Shown piece after piece: positions 60,964-64,000 of a stretch of DNA of 64,000 bases (the stretch's first letter is position 1; every line of letters starts with the position of its first letter). This DNA is from Aciduliprofundum sp. MAR08-339 (GTDB lineage Archaea; Thermoplasmatota; Thermoplasmata; Thermoplasmatales; Aciduliprofundaceae), in contig NC_019942.1 of assembly GCF_000327505.1 (NCBI RefSeq), positions 372,001-436,000 of the forward strand. Reading direction: 5' to 3'. Made by a program: the position numbers and the translations under genes. The notes beneath the pieces were generated by a model. The model saw only the letters and a program-made list of their open reading frames with translations. It did not search any database and had not been told where the DNA came from.

Positions 60964-61309
60964 GATCCTTTATCAATTTTTCTATTTCATTTATCCTCGC
61001 CCTGAGGTCCTTTTCAATCTCCTCCAGGATCATGGGAAACGGTTTTGCAAGCCTGTAACCATGTACAGGCCTGCCCTTGCCCTCTTTCTTTATATCCCTC
61101 TTTGTGACCCAGCCCCTCTTTGTTAGCCATTGCATTGCAATACTAACCTCTGGCTGCCTTAGACCTGTATTTTTCTCAATCTGCACAGAGGTGACCTCAT
61201 CCCTCCGGTACATATATGCGAGGGTTCTTGCCACATTTCGGGATAATCCAGCCTTCTGCAACAATGATGCAAGTTTTTCGTCGTTTTGCGTCATCTCCTC
61301 CCGAACCAT
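60947..61309 (-). CDS. MarR/TrmB-like winged-helix regulator
   Basis: A regulator of about 120 residues with a winged helix in the middle (SRNVARTLAYMYRRDEVTSVQIE, recognition helix LRQPEVSIAMQWLTKRGW, wing TKRDIKKEGKGRPVHGYRL) and a C-terminal coiled-coil helix (LEEIEKDLRARINEIEKLIKDL). The frame extends to GTG 61318, but GGTGAT lies 4 bases before ATG 61309. This is a common archaeal single-domain family; target unknown. It is convergent with rpiA and divergent from the QueH-like gene. Confidence 0.82.
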   Translation of the reverse strand: MVREEMTQNDEKLASLLQKAGLSRNVARTLAYMYRRDEVTSVQIEKNTGLRQPEVSIAMQWLTKRGWVTKRDIKKEGKGRPVHGYRLAKPFPMILEEIEKDLRARINEIEKLIKDLRAFS

Positions 61310-61424
61310 ATCTATCACCTAACCATATATTAAAGTGTTCCTATATAAGGTTTTCTATGTTCCATCAGATATTTATAATTTTCGGAATCCAAAATAATTA
61401 ATTGGGGCATGCATTATTGAAAAT

Positions 61425-61970
61425 ATGCAACTGCTGATGCACGCATGCTGTGCCCCGTGCCTGGCCGCCCCATACAAACATTTGAAGAATGAGCATGAAA
61501 TCACCGTATTCTGGTACAATCCAAACATCCAGCCCTACAGGGAGTACCTGCGCAGATTGAAAGCATTCCAAGAATACACACGAAGAATAGGAGCAAAAGT
61601 GATTTACGATTACTCATATCCCCTGGAGGAGTGGCTTTACAGGGCAAGCATACTCAGCAAAAGGAGCAACGTGCTCAGGTGCAAGTACTGCTACGCCGAG
61701 CGCCTCTACAAAACCGCAGTTAAGGCAAAGGAAATTGGTTTTGATGCCTTCACAACGACCCTACTCCTTGCCCCCTATCAAAAGCACGAATTGATCAGGG
61801 AAATAGGGAAGAGCATAGAAAAAAGCACGGGAATTAGATTTCTCTACATTGATATGCGTCCTTGGTTTGAGGAGGGAGAGGAACTTGCAAAGAAGGCGGG
61901 AATATACCGCCAGGGTTACTGCGGTTGCATATTCAGCGAGGCTGACAGGTACTGGAGGGATGATCCTTGA
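61425..61970 (+). CDS. queH: QueH-like (DUF208) epoxyqueuosine reductase family protein
   Basis: A 181-residue protein of the DUF208/QueH family. Cysteines and signature blocks are all present: MHACCAPC near residue 8, YNPNIQPYREYLRRL, RCKYCYAERL near residue 88, TTTLLLAPYQKHELI, and RQGYCGCIFSE near residue 167, which together hold an Fe-S/metal centre. In bacteria QueH performs the last step of queuosine synthesis. Archaea make archaeosine, not queuosine, so the role here must differ or involve salvage; I cannot say which. It is coupled to a ribbon-HTH gene by a 4-bp overlap. Confidence 0.9.
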   Translation: MQLLMHACCAPCLAAPYKHLKNEHEITVFWYNPNIQPYREYLRRLKAFQEYTRRIGAKVIYDYSYPLEEWLYRASILSKRSNVLRCKYCYAERLYKTAVKAKEIGFDAFTTTLLLAPYQKHELIREIGKSIEKSTGIRFLYIDMRPWFEEGEELAKKAGIYRQGYCGCIFSEADRYWRDDP

Positions 61971-62239
61971 GAACGAGAAGAGAGAGAATTGCAGAACTCC
62001 TGCAGGAGGGGGATTTGAGCCCCTCTGAAATCGCAAAATCTATGGATATACCTGTAAACCTGGTGATTGAGGACCTGAGGCACATTGCAAAATCTCCAAA
62101 ATACGGCAGAATGCTTATCCTACCTGCAAGGTGCAATAAATGCGGTTACATTTTCAGGGCAGAGATAAAGATGCCCAAGAAATGCCCAAAATGCAGGAGC
62201 ACCTGGATTGAGGAGCCAAGATTTTTACTAAAAGTTTAA
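61967..62239 (+). CDS. Ribbon-HTH predicted transcriptional regulator
   Basis: A 90-residue protein with an N-terminal helix-turn-helix (RRERIAELLQEGDLSPSEIAKSMDIPVNLVIEDL shortened form of a winged helix) and a C-terminal zinc ribbon (CNKCGYIF...CPKCRSTW). This matches the archaeal COG3357-type regulators. The TTG start overlaps the QueH-like stop, so both are made together. It may control that gene or act in RNA metabolism; no target is evident. Confidence 0.82.
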   Translation: MRTRRERIAELLQEGDLSPSEIAKSMDIPVNLVIEDLRHIAKSPKYGRMLILPARCNKCGYIFRAEIKMPKKCPKCRSTWIEEPRFLLKV

Positions 62240-62278
62240 ATAATTTAATTGCTTATTTATTAAGGGGGGGCGACTGAA

Positions 62279-64000
62279 ATGAAAATCATGTCCGTGCTGG
62301 TTGGTGTAGTTATAGGCCTTTTGGTGCTATCCATTGTTCCGGGCACGGTGTACGGTGTACATGGCAATTTTTCGCCTCAGCAACTTTGGGTATACAAACC
62401 CAAAATTGATACAACCTACGATACTACCATGGGTATTCAGAAAACAACTATTGGCTCTTCCATACACTACGATGTGAACGGTGACGGTGTACCGGAAGTC
62501 CTTGTGGAAATTCACAACTACACTGCAAAAACATACTCAGTGGTGCTTTTAAGCGGCGCAGATGGTACCGTGCTGTACAGGAATAAATTCACAGATATTG
62601 CTTCAACACACTATGGAAATAAAATAGGTATTGAGGCAAGTTATTACGGAATAACCCATGTGGATTCCTCTGGAAATGTTGTCTCAGCATACCAATATAT
62701 GATTTTCACCAACTACAGCGATACACACAGAATATCAATTTACAGGTTAAACGAGGACCTGAGCAATTCCTCCTACGGGTACATAGAAATTCCATCAACA
62801 ATATCCACACCATACGGTTCTGCAACGGTAAGCATGTACAGCGCCCAGATAAGCATTATGAATTACAACTATACAAACAAGGAGGGGCTTCTGTTCATGG
62901 GATTCTACACGGGCAATTTATTTGGATACTTCGCAATGGAAGTGCAGACCATCATGCTGGATTACAACCTAAACGTTGTATGGGAGAGAAAGGAGGTGGC
63001 ACTCTCAAGATACAGTGCATTTTACCCAGTGGGTATTGAACCCACCGATCTCAACGGCTGGGGCTTCAATGATGGGAAGACCGCGTATCAGGGTGCTGAT
63101 GTTATAATGGTTAACGAGTCCTCGGGCAACACGGTTATCAGTGGAATAGAAGCCACAGATGGTCAAATTCTGTGGAACGTTACCCTGCCCGGATTTGTTA
63201 TTCTTGGATCTCCCGTTGGAGAACTTGGACCATACATAAATTTCATAGATTATGATGCAGACCACAATGTGGATATGCAGGTAATAACCTACGACTACAA
63301 CGCAAATACAACCTATATGTATTTCATAAACTCAAGCGGAAAGGTGGTGGCCAGATACAATGCAGGTATGGGATTCAGGCAGATAATGGAATCTCTGCCA
63401 TCCTATGTAAATCTAACATTCATGAGGAGAACGCAGGATCTCAATAATGATACGTATGGGGATGCAATTTTTGTGAACAGCAATAAAATTCTTGTGGCAT
63501 TTGACATAGAACACAACACCACAATTTATCAGAAAACGCTCTCATCGGGATACATGTACGTGCCATCCCTATCGGAGAGTGATATAAATGGAGACTCTGT
63601 TTACGACATATACCTGTACGGATCAAATCACACAACCAACTCATACTGGGAGAGGGTTAACTTGACCGCAATGGACGGGGCAAGCGGGAGCACGCTCTGG
63701 AACCACACCTACAACAGGGTCGTTGGTCTTGCTGCGGCTGCATTCTACCCAACCGATGTGAGCGATCTGAACGGTGATGGATTTGGCAACGAGGTGATAA
63801 TGCAGGGTTATTACAGCGATGGAAATGGAGTGTACCTGAACGCAACGGTAATATCCCTGAAGAATGGAAGTGCCCTATACACGATAAAGGTCAACAGCAC
63901 CATAAACAACGTGGATTATTCCAACTGGACTGCTCTTTGCGTGCTACCCGGGGATGTGAACGGAGATGGGACAAATGACATGGAAATTATGATGTACTAC
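62279..64000 (+). CDS. Secreted FG-GAP/VCBS-like repeat protein (3' truncated by window)
   Basis: A reading frame open to the end of the window (574 codons so far). Signal peptide about residues 1-27 (MKIMSVLVGVVIGLLVLS ... VYG), then a beta-propeller-like array whose blades carry calcium-type loops: DVNGDGVPEVLV, DYDADHNVDMQV, DINGDSVYDIYL, DLNGDGFGNEVI, DVNGDGTNDMEI. This is the FG-GAP/VCBS pattern of extracellular binding proteins. TATA (GTTTAAATAATTTA, about 62234-62247) and a run of seven G (62264-62270) before the ATG supply the expression signals. Function and anchor unknown because the C-terminus is missing. Confidence 0.8.
   Translation, partial: MKIMSVLVGVVIGLLVLSIVPGTVYGVHGNFSPQQLWVYKPKIDTTYDTTMGIQKTTIGSSIHYDVNGDGVPEVLVEIHNYTAKTYSVVLLSGADGTVLYRNKFTDIASTHYGNKIGIEASYYGITHVDSSGNVVSAYQYMIFTNYSDTHRISIYRLNEDLSNSSYGYIEIPSTISTPYGSATVSMYSAQISIMNYNYTNKEGLLFMGFYTGNLFGYFAMEVQTIMLDYNLNVVWERKEVALSRYSAFYPVGIEPTDLNGWGFNDGKTAYQGADVIMVNESSGNTVISGIEATDGQILWNVTLPGFVILGSPVGELGPYINFIDYDADHNVDMQVITYDYNANTTYMYFINSSGKVVARYNAGMGFRQIMESLPSYVNLTFMRRTQDLNNDTYGDAIFVNSNKILVAFDIEHNTTIYQKTLSSGYMYVPSLSESDINGDSVYDIYLYGSNHTTNSYWERVNLTAMDGASGSTLWNHTYNRVVGLAAAAFYPTDVSDLNGDGFGNEVIMQGYYSDGNGVYLNATVISLKNGSALYTIKVNSTINNVDYSNWTALCVLPGDVNGDGTNDMEIMMYY

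Noticed and set aside
62264-62270. Seven-G run before the last gene as another slippage switch
   Set aside because: It is upstream of the ATG and outside the coding frame; it more likely serves as or disturbs the ribosome site.
1-64000. CRISPR arrays, rRNA genes, prophage or intact insertion sequences
   Set aside because: No regularly spaced direct repeats, rRNA signatures, integrases or transposases were found.

Overview
The window is archaeal, most likely from a thermophilic euryarchaeon near the Thermoplasmata/Aciduliprofundum (DHVE2) group. That placement is an inference from gene content; no 16S gene is present. The archaeal evidence is TFB, Rpo7-Spt4, the splicing endonuclease EndA, a tRNA-Arg with an intron, TgtA, diphthine synthase, cupin-type phosphoglucose isomerase, split GMP synthase, ribosomal proteins S24e/S27ae and tetraether-lipid genes. 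Genes are dense, often join with 4-base ATGA/GTGA overlaps, and many start codons lie about 22-28 bases downstream of a TATA-like box, which suggests leaderless transcripts.

Layout. 1-2.8 kb: end of pgk, CorA-like transporter, guaAA, tfb. 3-6.4 kb: operon of a GbsR-like regulator, a radical SAM/SPASM enzyme and a B12-binding radical SAM enzyme. 6.4-12.3 kb: stress protein and two BASS/ACR3-like transporters (the first with a frameshift in an 8-T tract), a frameshifted NifX-like gene, an Old Yellow Enzyme-type flavoprotein, an ArsR repressor with a metal-type CVC motif and a ferredoxin, tied together by repeated operator-like sequences. 12.3-19.6 kb: glycerate kinase, cupin plus a small coupled gene, TDT transporter, QueF-like protein, malate dehydrogenase, uridine phosphorylase, OsmC, PadR-HAAS pair. 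19.6-30.4 kb: surface proteins under striking palindromes, dphB, pgiA, ftsZ with a coiled-coil partner, zinc-ribbon protein, aminotransferase, double winged-helix regulator. 30.4-33.4 kb: a Tes-like tetraether synthase, ferredoxin and geranylgeranyl reductase operon, a compact archaeal membrane-lipid module.

33.4-40.8 kb is the most unusual block: one operon of three membrane-anchored extracytoplasmic OB-fold proteins (one with about eight tandem OB-like repeats after a PKD domain), a TctA-like polytopic protein and a YdjM-like membrane protein. 40.8-42.2 kb: endA overlapping a Ras-like GTPase that lacks the DxxG motif. 42.3-45.1 kb: PQQ-type propeller and a calcium-repeat protein with half of a caspase-like fold, whose signal peptide is separated by a G-tract frameshift. 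45.2-49.8 kb: TgtA lacking its zinc cysteines, HAD phosphatase, and the rpo7-spt4-DPCK-rps24e-rps27ae-tRNA-Arg operon followed by argS. 51.5-56.5 kb: giant surface protein and a second TctA-like protein. 56.5-60.3 kb: three KaiC-like ATPases in divergent operons, one with a dead Walker A. 60.3-64 kb: rpiA, regulators, a QueH-like protein and the start of a secreted repeat protein.

Themes that link genes: membrane lipid synthesis (Tes, ferredoxin, GGR, perhaps the B12 radical SAM protein), 7-deazaguanine tRNA modification (TgtA, QueF-like, QueH-like), tRNA-Arg maturation and charging (intron-containing tRNA, EndA, ArgS), and a large investment in surface proteins. No CRISPR array, rRNA or intact insertion sequence was seen.
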